Virus record (IMG/VR): IMGVR_UViG_3300046007_000398
Location: 1-28,318 of that record
Reading direction: 5' to 3' (one strand)
Source: a virus
DNA length: 28,318 nucleotides
Part shown: positions 8,103 to 17,900 of the stretch, in pieces
Position numbering within the stretch: the stretch's first letter is position 1
Layout: each line of letters opens with the position of its first letter
Translations under genes and position numbers: made by a program
Notes under the pieces: generated by a model
Database searches by the model: none
What the model saw: only the letters and a program-made list of their open reading frames with translations
What the model was told of the DNA's origin: nothing

Positions 8103-10045
8103 GTAGTGGCGGCGGCGGCGGTGCACCTCAACCAACCAATCAAACAGTAACTCAGGTCACGATACCGCCTGAGTTGATGCCGTATGCCAAGAAAACTCTT
8201 GGCACTGCGGAAAGTCTTGTTTACGGCAAACCGTACGAAACCTTCCAAGGTCAGCGTTTTGCGGGGCTTAACCCCCTCCAGATGCAGGCCATGCAGCAGA
8301 TTCAGCAGCAGCAACTTGCACCTCAGATAGGTCAAGCGACTGGTATGGCAGGACTTGCTGGCCTGCAGGCGCAACAACTGGGTCAATACGCCCCTTCGCA
8401 GTATCAAGGACTGGACGTTAGTTATCTTGGCGCACAGGCTCCCAATCTGCAGCAATACCAGATGGGGCCTGCAGAGCGCGTTAAGGCGGATACTGTGGCT
8501 GCTCAACAGTTGCAGCAATATCAAATGGAGGGGCCGGAAAGCGTTGCGGCTCAAACTGATTTTGGTTCTGTCTCTGCGCCCGGTCTTCGTGACATTCAGA
8601 TGGGCGGGCCACAACAGGTTCAAGCACCGTCCGATCTTGAGCGACTGCAGATGGGGCCAGCCGAACGTGTCGGCACCCAAGCCCTTGAACAGTACCAGAT
8701 GGGGCCAGCCGAGCAGGTTCAAGCCGAGAAGTTTGGGCTTTCTTCACTTCAGCCGTACATGTCTCCGTACATGCAGGACGTTGTGGAGACTCAGAAACGT
8801 GAGGCGATGCGTGATGCAGCCCGTCAAATGCCGGGTGTGGGCGCTGCCGCTGCACGTGCGGGGGGTCGTGGTGGTAGCCGCGAGGCGCTTCTTCGGTCTG
8901 AATCACAGCGCAACTTGGCTAATCAGTTGCAGGGCATACAGGCTACCGGTACGCAACAGGCGTTCCAGCAGGCTCAGCAGCAGTATGGTGTTGACCGTGC
9001 CCAAGCGTTGCAGGCCGCGCTGGCTAACCAACAAGCGGGTCTTACCACGGGCCAGCAGAATCTGGCTGCACGACTTGGCGTCCAGCAGTTAGGCGCACAA
9101 CAGGGGCTGCAAGCGGCTCTTGCCAATCAGGCAGCGGGTATGCAAGTTGGCCAGCAGAATCTGGCTGCGGCACAGGCTCGTCAGCAGTTGATGGCTCAAC
9201 AAGGTCTAGAGGCTCAGCGGCTCAATCAGGCGGCTGGGCTTACTGCCGGTCAAGCCAATCTGCAAGCCGCACTCCAAACACAAGGGCTTGGCGCACAGCA
9301 GGGTATGCAGGCTGCGTTGGCTAACCAGCAGGCGCGTATTACTGGAGGCCAGATGGGCCTCCAAGCGTCGTTGGCTAACCAGCAGGCTCGACAGAGAGCG
9401 GCTGAGCAGAACCTTCAGGCTAGACTCGGCGTTCAGCAGTTGGGGGCACAGCAAGGGTTGCAGGCAGGACTCGCTAATCAACAGGCTAGAATGCAAGCCG
9501 CACTTGCCAACCAGCAGGCGGGTCTGACCACTGGTCAGCAGAACCTCGCGGCTAGACTCGGTGTTCAGCAGTTGGGAGCGCAGCAGGGTCTACAGGCTCA
9601 GTTGGCTAACCAGCAGTCTCAACTTCAGGCCCAGCAGCAAGCGTTGCAGCAGCGTCAGTTTGGTACCCAGTTTGGCGAACAGTCGCGGCAGTTCGGTGCC
9701 AATCTTGGACTGCAGGGTATTCAGCAGCAATTGGCTGCGGCAGGTATGCTTGGCAATCTGGGACAGCAGCAGTTTGGTCAGCAGCAAGGTATCAACCAAG
9801 CCCAGATGGCTGCGGGGCAGCAACTTCAGGCGCAGGAACAACAGAGGCTGCAAGCAGCATACGAGGACTTCCTTGCTCGTCAGCGTTACCCGTACACTCA
9901 GTTGGGCTTCATGTCTGACCTCATACGCGGTACGCCTACGGCAGGTGGCATCCAGACCATGTATCAAACGCCGCCTAGTATGCTGAGTCAAGTTGCTGGC
10001 GCGGGTCTTGGGTTAGCCGGTCTCTACGGCGCGGGTAGGGGTTAA
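8099..10045 (+). CDS. Gln/Ala-rich helical repeat protein, probable ejection/internal virion protein
   Basis: This 648-residue protein starts by ATGA overlap with the GNAT-like gene, with GGAG upstream. Residues 1-70 contain IPPELMPYAKKTLGTAESLV...YETFQGQRFAGL, a motif I have seen at the N-termini of virion proteins in other aquatic phages. Residues 121-207 carry five Q-M-G/E-G-P repeats. Residues about 210-290 include a conserved-looking block (LQPYMSPYMQDVVETQKREAM..., a glycine-rich AAARAGGRGGSREALL). From 304 to 530 it is an 11-residue repeat array almost free of charge except Arg. The C-terminus has YEDFLARQRYPYTQLGFMSDLIRG and a Gly/Ala-rich hydrophobic tail (VAGAGLGLAGLYGAG). The position and helical nature suggest a T7 gp14-like role in building a DNA conduit; this is inference. 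Confidence 0.65.
   Translation: MSSGGGGGAPQPTNQTVTQVTIPPELMPYAKKTLGTAESLVYGKPYETFQGQRFAGLNPLQMQAMQQIQQQQLAPQIGQATGMAGLAGLQAQQLGQYAPSQYQGLDVSYLGAQAPNLQQYQMGPAERVKADTVAAQQLQQYQMEGPESVAAQTDFGSVSAPGLRDIQMGGPQQVQAPSDLERLQMGPAERVGTQALEQYQMGPAEQVQAEKFGLSSLQPYMSPYMQDVVETQKREAMRDAARQMPGVGAAAARAGGRGGSREALLRSESQRNLANQLQGIQATGTQQAFQQAQQQYGVDRAQALQAALANQQAGLTTGQQNLAARLGVQQLGAQQGLQAALANQAAGMQVGQQNLAAAQARQQLMAQQGLEAQRLNQAAGLTAGQANLQAALQTQGLGAQQGMQAALANQQARITGGQMGLQASLANQQARQRAAEQNLQARLGVQQLGAQQGLQAGLANQQARMQAALANQQAGLTTGQQNLAARLGVQQLGAQQGLQAQLANQQSQLQAQQQALQQRQFGTQFGEQSRQFGANLGLQGIQQQLAAAGMLGNLGQQQFGQQQGINQAQMAAGQQLQAQEQQRLQAAYEDFLARQRYPYTQLGFMSDLIRGTPTAGGIQTMYQTPPSMLSQVAGAGLGLAGLYGAGRG
8459..8719 (+). repeat. 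Five irregular Q-M-x-G-P repeats
   Basis: Codons for YQMGPAERV, YQMEGPESV, IQMGGPQQV, LQMGPAERV and YQMGPAEQV recur at irregular 17- to 28-residue spacing (protein residues 121-207). The nucleotide cores (cagatggggcc) are nearly identical in three copies. The repeats precede the hendecad array and are a separate family. Confidence 0.8.
9008..9688 (+). repeat. Hendecad (11-residue) repeat array, largely in 33-residue units
   Basis: Protein residues 304-530 parse into consecutive 11-mers of three types: LQAALANQQAG, LTTGQQNLAAR and LGVQQLGAQQG. Full 33-residue units occupy 304-336, 337-369, 370-402, 421-453 (variant) and 465-497, with extra single 11-mers at 454-464 and a variant triple at 498-530. 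One break at 414-420 is seven residues long, so the helical phase is kept (11+7=18 residues, five turns). DNA copies are 99 bases long and partly identical. Confidence 0.9.
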
Positions 10046-10056
10046 GGAGAGCAAAC

Positions 10057-11973
10057 ATGGTTGACAAAAACTACAACCCGCTGAATCCGTTTGTCGGGCA
10101 AGTTCAGAAGTTTCTGGACGAGAAAAAAATTCCCGATGATCAGGTTGTACCGTTTCTCATGTCGATGGGCTACCGTGGTCTAGCCGGTGCAGTGGCTAGT
10201 CGGATGCGGCTTGAGAAAGCCAGCGAAGGCTTGAAGGCTCTGCAGCAAGGCCAGAACCAGCCTGCTCCGCCAAACGTGATGCAGGAGAACGAGCAAAAGG
10301 CCCAGCAGGTGCAGCAGCAAGTGCAGCAGGCTATGGCTGGACAGCGCCCCCAGATGCCGCCTCAACAGGCTCAACCTCCCGGCATGGCGGGTGGGGGTAT
10401 CGTTGCATTTAGTAATGGCGGTGGCCCGACTTCTTCCCAAACTTTTGACGAACTTGAAAACATGTTCCGCACCGGTACTCCTGCAGAACAGGCGCGAATA
10501 CTTCAGTGGGCAGAAAAAAATATGCCTACGTTTGCTCAATATTTGAGAAGCCCCGCTGTTGGTAAAATTGCTAGCGGAGCAAAAAAAGTTGCTAAGGGTG
10601 CTCCAGCAATCGGCGGTTTAGCCGGTTTGTATGGCATGTCTCAGACCGACCCTGAAAATTTACAGCGCGAGTCTCGGCTTGCTCAACTTGGTATGGACGT
10701 TGATCCAAGTAGCGCAATGAAAACTTATGCAGCGGGATTAGCGGGTATAGCAGAATCGGCAATACCTTTTGCTGGGCTGTTCTACGACACCCCGCTTGAT
10801 AAAGCACAAGCCGCGTCTGATAAGCGTAGGCAGTCTATTTTGAATGCGCCGGGAGCGCAGACTAACCTCAATCCCCAAGAAACCGGGATTGCTCAAAACT
10901 ACATGGCGATTGTTCGTCAATACGGGGCCAATTCACCCGAAGCCAAAGAGTTTGAAAAGCAATATCGCGGGGCCATGGGCCGCGCTGCGCCGGAAGACGA
11001 AGATGCTTTGAGCCAATACATGGCTCAGTCTGCGGCTGGTGGACGAGGAGCGGGTGGTGGACAAGGTGCAGGTGGTGGGCCGCGTCTGCCTAGCGTTTCT
11101 ACTACAGCACAAGAGACCAAAACATTATCTGATTTGCGTGGACGGCTAAAAGGCATGGAAGATGTATCCAAGCCCGAAGCGCGTGAAGCAGCGATTGACA
11201 GAGAGATTGCTGCCCGTATGAAGCGTTATACCGACATGGGCATCATGAAACCGTTTGACGATGCCAAGGCTAACGTGCAAGGGCGTTTGAAAGAACTTGA
11301 CGGCATCAAGGATAAGAACTTTTACAAGGCTATGGCTATGATGGGTTTCACCATGGCAGGAACCCGTGGGTCGTTCTTCCAAGCCCTTGCAGCCGGTGGC
11401 GCAGCGGGACTGTCAGCCTACGAGACATTTGAAGAACGGCGTCAGGCTACGCTTGATAAGTTGCAAGACCGCATGATGAATATTGACATGGGTATTGCGA
11501 ACATAAAGGAGAGGGCTGGCGCTGGCGCAGAAACGCGGGTAGACAAACTTGAGTCTGAACGCAACCGAGTTCAGGATCAAATTACTAATTTGCAATCGGC
11601 CCAAGAGACACTTGCTCAAACGCAGTCATTCCAACTGGCTTTGGCTGACCGCCAAATTGCCGCCGATGCTGCACGAGACGATTCTCGATTTGGCGGCTTG
11701 GGCAAGGAGATTGAACAGGAAATTAGTCGGCTTCGTCAGATTGAACAAGACCCGAAAGCCCCAGCAAACGTACGCGAAGCGGCGCGTAAACGTAAAGAAA
11801 AACTGTATGAAGAACGTGAACGTGCTACGCAGGTTGGTAGCGGCAGTTACCAGTCTGCACAACTCAAGGCTTTGGCTACGCAGATTCCGGGTTACCCTTA
11901 TTCCCGAATTGGAGATAAAAGCCAAGGTGGCGATACCGGGCTTGAAGACATATTAGCCAAATACGGGTATTGA
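10057..11973 (+). CDS. Coiled-coil virion protein, probable internal/ejection protein
   Basis: This 638-residue protein is preceded by AAGGAG at ideal spacing. Residues 1-60 form a small helical domain (NPFVGQVQKFLDEKKIPDDQVVPFLMSMGYRGLAGAVASRM). A Gln/Pro-rich linker follows, with PPGMAGGGIVAF at about residue 108-118, a motif shared with the 792-residue protein. Residues about 165-260 are Ala/Gly-rich helices with a hydrophobic patch (AAGLAGIAESAIPFAGLFY). A hydrophobic Gly/Ala segment (MGFTMAGTRGSFFQALAAGGAAGL, about 428-451) leads into long charged coiled coils to about 600. The ending, PGYPYSRIGDKSQGG...LEDILAKYGY, is compact. It sits one base before the giant gene and probably assembles with it, as T7 gp15 does with gp16; that comparison is by order and architecture only. 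Confidence 0.6.
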   Translation: MVDKNYNPLNPFVGQVQKFLDEKKIPDDQVVPFLMSMGYRGLAGAVASRMRLEKASEGLKALQQGQNQPAPPNVMQENEQKAQQVQQQVQQAMAGQRPQMPPQQAQPPGMAGGGIVAFSNGGGPTSSQTFDELENMFRTGTPAEQARILQWAEKNMPTFAQYLRSPAVGKIASGAKKVAKGAPAIGGLAGLYGMSQTDPENLQRESRLAQLGMDVDPSSAMKTYAAGLAGIAESAIPFAGLFYDTPLDKAQAASDKRRQSILNAPGAQTNLNPQETGIAQNYMAIVRQYGANSPEAKEFEKQYRGAMGRAAPEDEDALSQYMAQSAAGGRGAGGGQGAGGGPRLPSVSTTAQETKTLSDLRGRLKGMEDVSKPEAREAAIDREIAARMKRYTDMGIMKPFDDAKANVQGRLKELDGIKDKNFYKAMAMMGFTMAGTRGSFFQALAAGGAAGLSAYETFEERRQATLDKLQDRMMNIDMGIANIKERAGAGAETRVDKLESERNRVQDQITNLQSAQETLAQTQSFQLALADRQIAADAARDDSRFGGLGKEIEQEISRLRQIEQDPKAPANVREAARKRKEKLYEERERATQVGSGSYQSAQLKALATQIPGYPYSRIGDKSQGGDTGLEDILAKYGY

Positions 11974-11974
11974 A

Positions 11975-14900
11975 ATGGCAACGCTTGAACAGATTGCCGC
12001 TGCTTTACGTAGAGCAGATCAGGCTGGAGACGTTGAGGCTGCTCAACGGTTGGCCGCTGCATACCGTGCGCTACAAGCAAAAAGCCGCACTGAACAAGCC
12101 GGGTTTCTTGAGTCTTTCCGTGAGTCGGCACTTGGGCTAGGTAAGGCTCCAGAGGCTGCACGTTTTGCAGCGGCTGAACCCGGCACGGATGAGGCTAGAA
12201 AAGCCTTCCTTGAGGCGAATCGTCCCAAGAAAGAAACGACTAGTTTTGAGGAAGTCAAAGACCTTTCCTCGCTTGCTGACTGGGCCAAGCAAACCGCCGG
12301 TACTTCGGCGGGTTATCTCGTTGCTCCTGCCGCTGCCGCTACGGTCGGCAAAATGCTTACCAAAGCCCCCGGTGCCGCCAAGGCTCTGGGCTACGGCACC
12401 CTTGGAGCGCAGTACCTTATTGAGAATCTGGGTCGCCAAGCAGCGGCGCAAGAAGAACAAATACAGCGTGGTGAAGGCCCGTCTGAAACGTCGCTGGCTA
12501 AAGCCGGTGCTGCTGCAGCAGGACAAACGGCGCTGGACGCTGTGGGTATCAAGTTCTTCCAGCCATTGTTTGGGCGATTCCCAATCTTGAGAAATCTGCT
12601 TGGCGAGTCTGGAGAAAAAGCCGCCAAGGAAGCCGAAGATGCGTTGCTTGAATCCGTGCGTAACCAAACTTTGCGCGGTCGAACAGGCATTTTAACAGGT
12701 GCAGCCAAGGGCGCGGCCTTTGAGATTCCACAAGAAATTGCTCAATCAATGCTTGAACGGGCGCAGGCTGGCCTTTCACTGACTGACCCCGATGCACGGC
12801 GCGAATACTACGAGGCTGCGGCAGGTGCCGTGCTTTTGGGTGCGCCGCTTGGCGGCATGTCGCGCTATTACCAGAACCAAGCCAAAATTGAAGAGGCCCA
12901 ACAGATTCAGTTTGCTCGTGAAATTGAGCGGGAAGAAGCGCGTCAGAAGGCCAAGGTACGCGAGAAAGAAGAAGTCGAAGAGAAGCGCGAGGCCGAGAAA
13001 GGCACCAAGAAGGAACTCCGCGAGGCCAAGATTAATGAGCAGTTAGATGCTGCCAGAAGCCTGCTTTTTGGGCTAACTAATCCCGATGGCACGCCGCTTA
13101 CAACCGAGACTGAACCCGGTCAGTTTGAGAGAGCATTGATTAGTTCAGGTATACCGGCAAAAAATGCAGACTCGTTACTCAGAAAACTTAGGCGTGAGTC
13201 TGTTGTTACTGAACGTAACCCTGTTACCGGTATTCGTAGCCTCATTCCCGAGGCCAAGCAGTATGATTTGACGAAGGGCGAAGAGGCTGCACCGCCTCCC
13301 GCTGTCACACCGGCTGCAGATGAAAAAGTTAAACCAGCAACTGCGGCGGCTACTGTCACTGCACCGCAAGGAGTCACATCCGATGAATCAGCAAGAGTGG
13401 CAACTTCAGCAGCAGGTACTACAGAAACTGACGGTGGAGCAGGTGGAGCAGGCGCTGCACAGTTTGTACAGCAGCGAGGAGCCGAAAGACCCGCTGTTAC
13501 AGCGGTTGCAGATACCGGAGTGGTTGGTGCTGGTGAGACTGTTGAACAACCTGCTGTTGGAAAAAAGCCAGTCAAGTCTTCACTAGACGAGACCAAACTT
13601 GAAAAGTGGCAAGCGCGGTTTGAAAAGACCCGCTCCCGCTTTGATGAGGCTGACCCCGAGTCACCTATCAACTTGGTCAATCGTATCAATGAACTGAAGC
13701 AGAAACTGCCTGCTGGCGAGGGCGTTAAGTACACCACCGACATAGAAGATATTGTTTCTTATCTCCGCAAAGGTGCAGACCTTGAGACCGTGGCCGACAA
13801 AGTTGGCATCGATATGCCTGTTCTTGAGGGCTATCTGGACGATCTGCGCGAAGCCGGTATTGTCACGCAAGACAATCAACTTGACCCCGATGCTTTCGTA
13901 GCCAGAAAAACGACCACCAAAACGGGCGAAAAAGGCCGCACTGTTGAGTCTGACTATGATCGGTTTTTGATGCAGAACGAGACGCCGATACTGACGGCTG
14001 TCCGTTCACTTGATGACATCGTTGAAAAGTATGACGCCGATGGCGTGATTGAAAACACGGGTGATGTCCGTGCCCGTATTCGTGAGCGTCTTGATCAAAT
14101 TGACCGCAGCATTGCTGATGAGCAAGCCCGTCGCGCTGCCCGTCGCGCCGTTGAAGGTGAGCGAGTCAGTGCCGAAACCGAAACTGAACTAAACGAAAGA
14201 GAAATTGTTGCGAAGCAACGCGCAGATAGTCGTACCGAATCGGCAGATCAAGCCGCTGGCATGGGGCCAGTAGTAAGCGGTGAACTGAGCAAAGCAAACG
14301 TAAGTTTGAAAGCCGTTGACCAGCAGGTTCGTGATGCTGTTGTACAAAAAGACGCGAACAAACTTCTTGATACCTTGTACGACCTCAATACCGAACTTGG
14401 CAACGCCATTCCGGTAGGCGAAGCCCCGGCTCCGCAGGTCGAGCGCGTCAAGCGCGTGCCAAAAGAGATGACCAAGGGTCAACGTGCCAAGTTGATCCGT
14501 GATTTGTTTGAGAAAACTGCCGCTACAGCCGAAAACACTGGGGTTGTACAAGGCCGAGAGAGGCCCGGTGTAGCCATATCTGAGCGTGGCGCGGCCAAGC
14601 GCAGGATCGACGTAACCAAATCTCTAATCGATACGCTGAGAAAGGTTGACCTTAGCGATCTGACGTTTGAATTGGAAGGCGAACCGGATGTAAACGTCGA
14701 AGCGTTTGACCGGATGCGTAACCAAAACCGGCTTGCCGAGTATGACCCACAGAGCAACGTCATCCGGCTACGTACGGACGGGGTAAAGCAAAAAACCCTT
14801 TTGCACGAAATGGTTCACGCCGTTACCGTGAAAGTGTTGCGGCAGTACGAAACCGCCCCCGATTCGCTGCCCGAGAACCAACGCGAAGCGGCTGAACACC

Positions 14901-17900
14901 TCAACAAGATTTACGCGCTTGCAAACAAGAAACTGCGTACGCGGTATCCGAATGCATTTGAAAACGTCTACGAGTTTGTCTCGTATGCGATGACCGACAA
15001 CGCTTTCCAGAAAGACTTGTCCGAGATGCGTTCGCCCAACTTGGCGAAGTATGCAGTCAAAGCGGTCAAAGACCTCTGGACGCAGTTTGTCGAGTCCTTG
15101 ATGCACATGTTTGATCTTGTGCCGCTTGGTGACAACGAAGCACAGGCACAGGCGGAGAAGGCTATCGCGCTTGAGCGCGAGATCAACGACCCGAATACAT
15201 CAGAAAGCAAAAAGAACTTCCTGCGGCAGCAGTTGGCGCGTATCCGCCGCGAGTCCATCAAGACGCGAGAAGGGAACCTCCTGCTTGAGACTGCCGGTGC
15301 GTTTGAAGAAATCGTCTCCCCGCCGCAGAAAGGCGTAGACGTTGCCCCTCTTGCTGCCAAGGCCGCGCCCCTTGCCGAAGAGCGTGGGGTAGCCAAGATA
15401 AAGCGCGAATACCGCACCAAACTAGACAACAAACACCCGACAGAACCTGCCATTCGTGGCGCGGTTAAGTTCTTGAAGACCCATGAAGGTTCGGAGTGGC
15501 TGATCCGCAAGTTCCAGAACGACCGTCGTCCACTCAAGACGCTGCAGGATGCGCTTGTTCGGGCAGGGAAACTGATTGTTGGCGAAGAGAACTTCAACAA
15601 TCTCTACAGCCTTATCTCGCTCTCCTCTGGTAATGCGTTCCACGTAATGACGCAGTACTTCCAGAAAGATACGCACGATGTTCATGAGGCTATCGAAGCC
15701 TACGCCAAGGCAAACAACATCAACATCATGGATGCGTTGAGTGACCTCAATTTGTACATGATTGCCCGGCACGAACCGGAACGTCGTCTGATCAAGTTCT
15801 TGCGTAACGTACCGCTTGACGACACCAAGTTGATAACTAGATTTGGTTTGACAACAACCGCTGCCAAGCATCGACAGAAGATTTTTGAGATGCTGCGTAC
15901 TAACGTCAAACTGACCAAGGATCAAGCCTTAAAGTTACGCGAGTTTGTTGAAGAACTTGCCGGGTACAAGGATGGCAAACGGGTCGGCAACGGGTCAGTC
16001 GATACTACGGCTGGCAAGTCTATGGACAAGCGTACCAAGCCGGGCAAGTACACGGACAGAATTGAAGACGGTGCGTACAACGTAGCGGGTGAGTTCACGC
16101 CAAGCGAGTTGGAGAGTCTGCGTAACGCATATCAAAACGATAAACAGAAAGTCTTGATCGACCGCATGATCAAGGCGATGGACAACATTCAGAAGAACAC
16201 GATTGAACAGGATCGGCGTGCTAACTATTGGTCGCAGCCTGTAGATAACATCGTCAACTTCTACAACTTCAAGAACTACGTGCCGCTCAAGGGCAAGCCC
16301 GGACAGCCCGAGACCGAAGACGAGAGCGAGTACAACTATACTGGCAAGCGATTGAGTGGTGAGTTGGCCGAGACTCCGCAGTCGTTTGAGGGCCGTATTA
16401 CTGACGCCGATAACGTCATCATGCAGACGCTCGTCGATGGAGCGAAATCTGCAATGCGTGCGGGCCGTAAAGATGTGACCCAAGCAATTAAAAACTTAAT
16501 TGACCAAGGTCTGATTGACGGCGTAAACCTGAACGGTGGCAGGAAGGGTAAACCAATACCGTTCCAAGATCGTGAGAGCGAACTGGAGCGAGCCAAGTAC
16601 AAGGGTGATGACAAGATTTATCACTACAACCCAGACGGTTCAGTCGAAGTTCTCAAGATCAACGATAAGAAGACGCTTGAGTCTATTCGCCGTGCCTACC
16701 GTGATAAGTCGCCGTTCATTGACATGGCCAACCGTATCACAAGCGGTATCGGGCAGTTCCACACCCGGTACAACCCGGCGTTCCACCCGTACAACTTTGT
16801 CCGTGACGTACTGACCAACGCCTTCACGTTGGGGGCTGAATTTGGGCCAGATAAGTCGCTGAAGTTTATTGGGCATATTTCGACCCGAGTTGCTGAAGGT
16901 GGCATGGCTAAAGCAGCCAAAGTCTCAAAACTCTATGCCGATGGCGATGTTGGCCAGATTGAAAAAATGGCCAAAACAGACCCCTTCATTGGGAGCATAT
17001 TGGAGTACTTACTAGAAGGCGGTCGCGTCTCCTACGTGCAGGGCTTGGCCATTCGTGGCCAGATCGACGAACTTGTACGTGATATCAACCGTGGTAAGTG
17101 GGTTCGCGGCAAAGAGAAGGTCGATAGATGGGTCGATATCTGGACTGACATGTTTGAATTGACGAGCCGCGCTGCTGCTTACGAAACGGCAAAGGCCGAA
17201 GCCTTGGCACGGGGTATGTCAGAGAAAGCGGCACGGCAAGAAGGCGCTGCATACGCCAAGAACCTCGCCAACTTTGAACAAGTCGGTGAGTGGGGTCGCC
17301 AAGCCGGTGCGTTGTTCATGTTCTTCCGGCCTGCCGCGACTGGCGCTATTCGTGCGATTGATGCATTGACCCCGGCGTTTCAAGACGTACAGACCGCTGT
17401 AGACAGACTGCCCGAGGCGATTCGCAAAGACCCTGTTGCGGTCAACCAGTTCAAAGCCAACTTCATGAAGGAGAAGAAAAGTGCCCAAGCGATGGCGCTT
17501 AGCCTCCTTGGAGTCGGGTTCACCCTGTATGTCATGGCGTTTATGGTGGCTGACGATGACGAATTAGGCCGCAACAAAGTGGCTACGGAAGACATGTCGC
17601 TCTGGACGCGCAATTTGCGTCTGCCGCTTGAGTTCTTGGGCGTAGAAAAACTGAAGGACAACTACCTGCAGGTGCCGTGGGGCTTTGGCCTTGGCTCGTT
17701 CTTGGCCATGGGAGCGCAGGTTGGCGGCATGGCGATAGGTAACTCGTCGCTTTCTGATGGCCTTGCCAACGCCACGACTATCGCGCTTGACTCGTTCCTC
17801 CCGCTGCCCGTTGCCCGGTTCAACCCGGCAAACAACTTCCCGGCGTGGATGCTCGACTCACTTGCACCTAGCCTCGTGCGGCCTTTCCTTGAGTACACCA

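Noticed and set aside
8459-9688. The regular DNA repeats in the 648-aa gene as a CRISPR-like or mobile element
   Set aside because: The repeats are in frame, differ mostly at synonymous or conservative positions and encode a continuous helical protein; there are no unique spacers or inverted ends.
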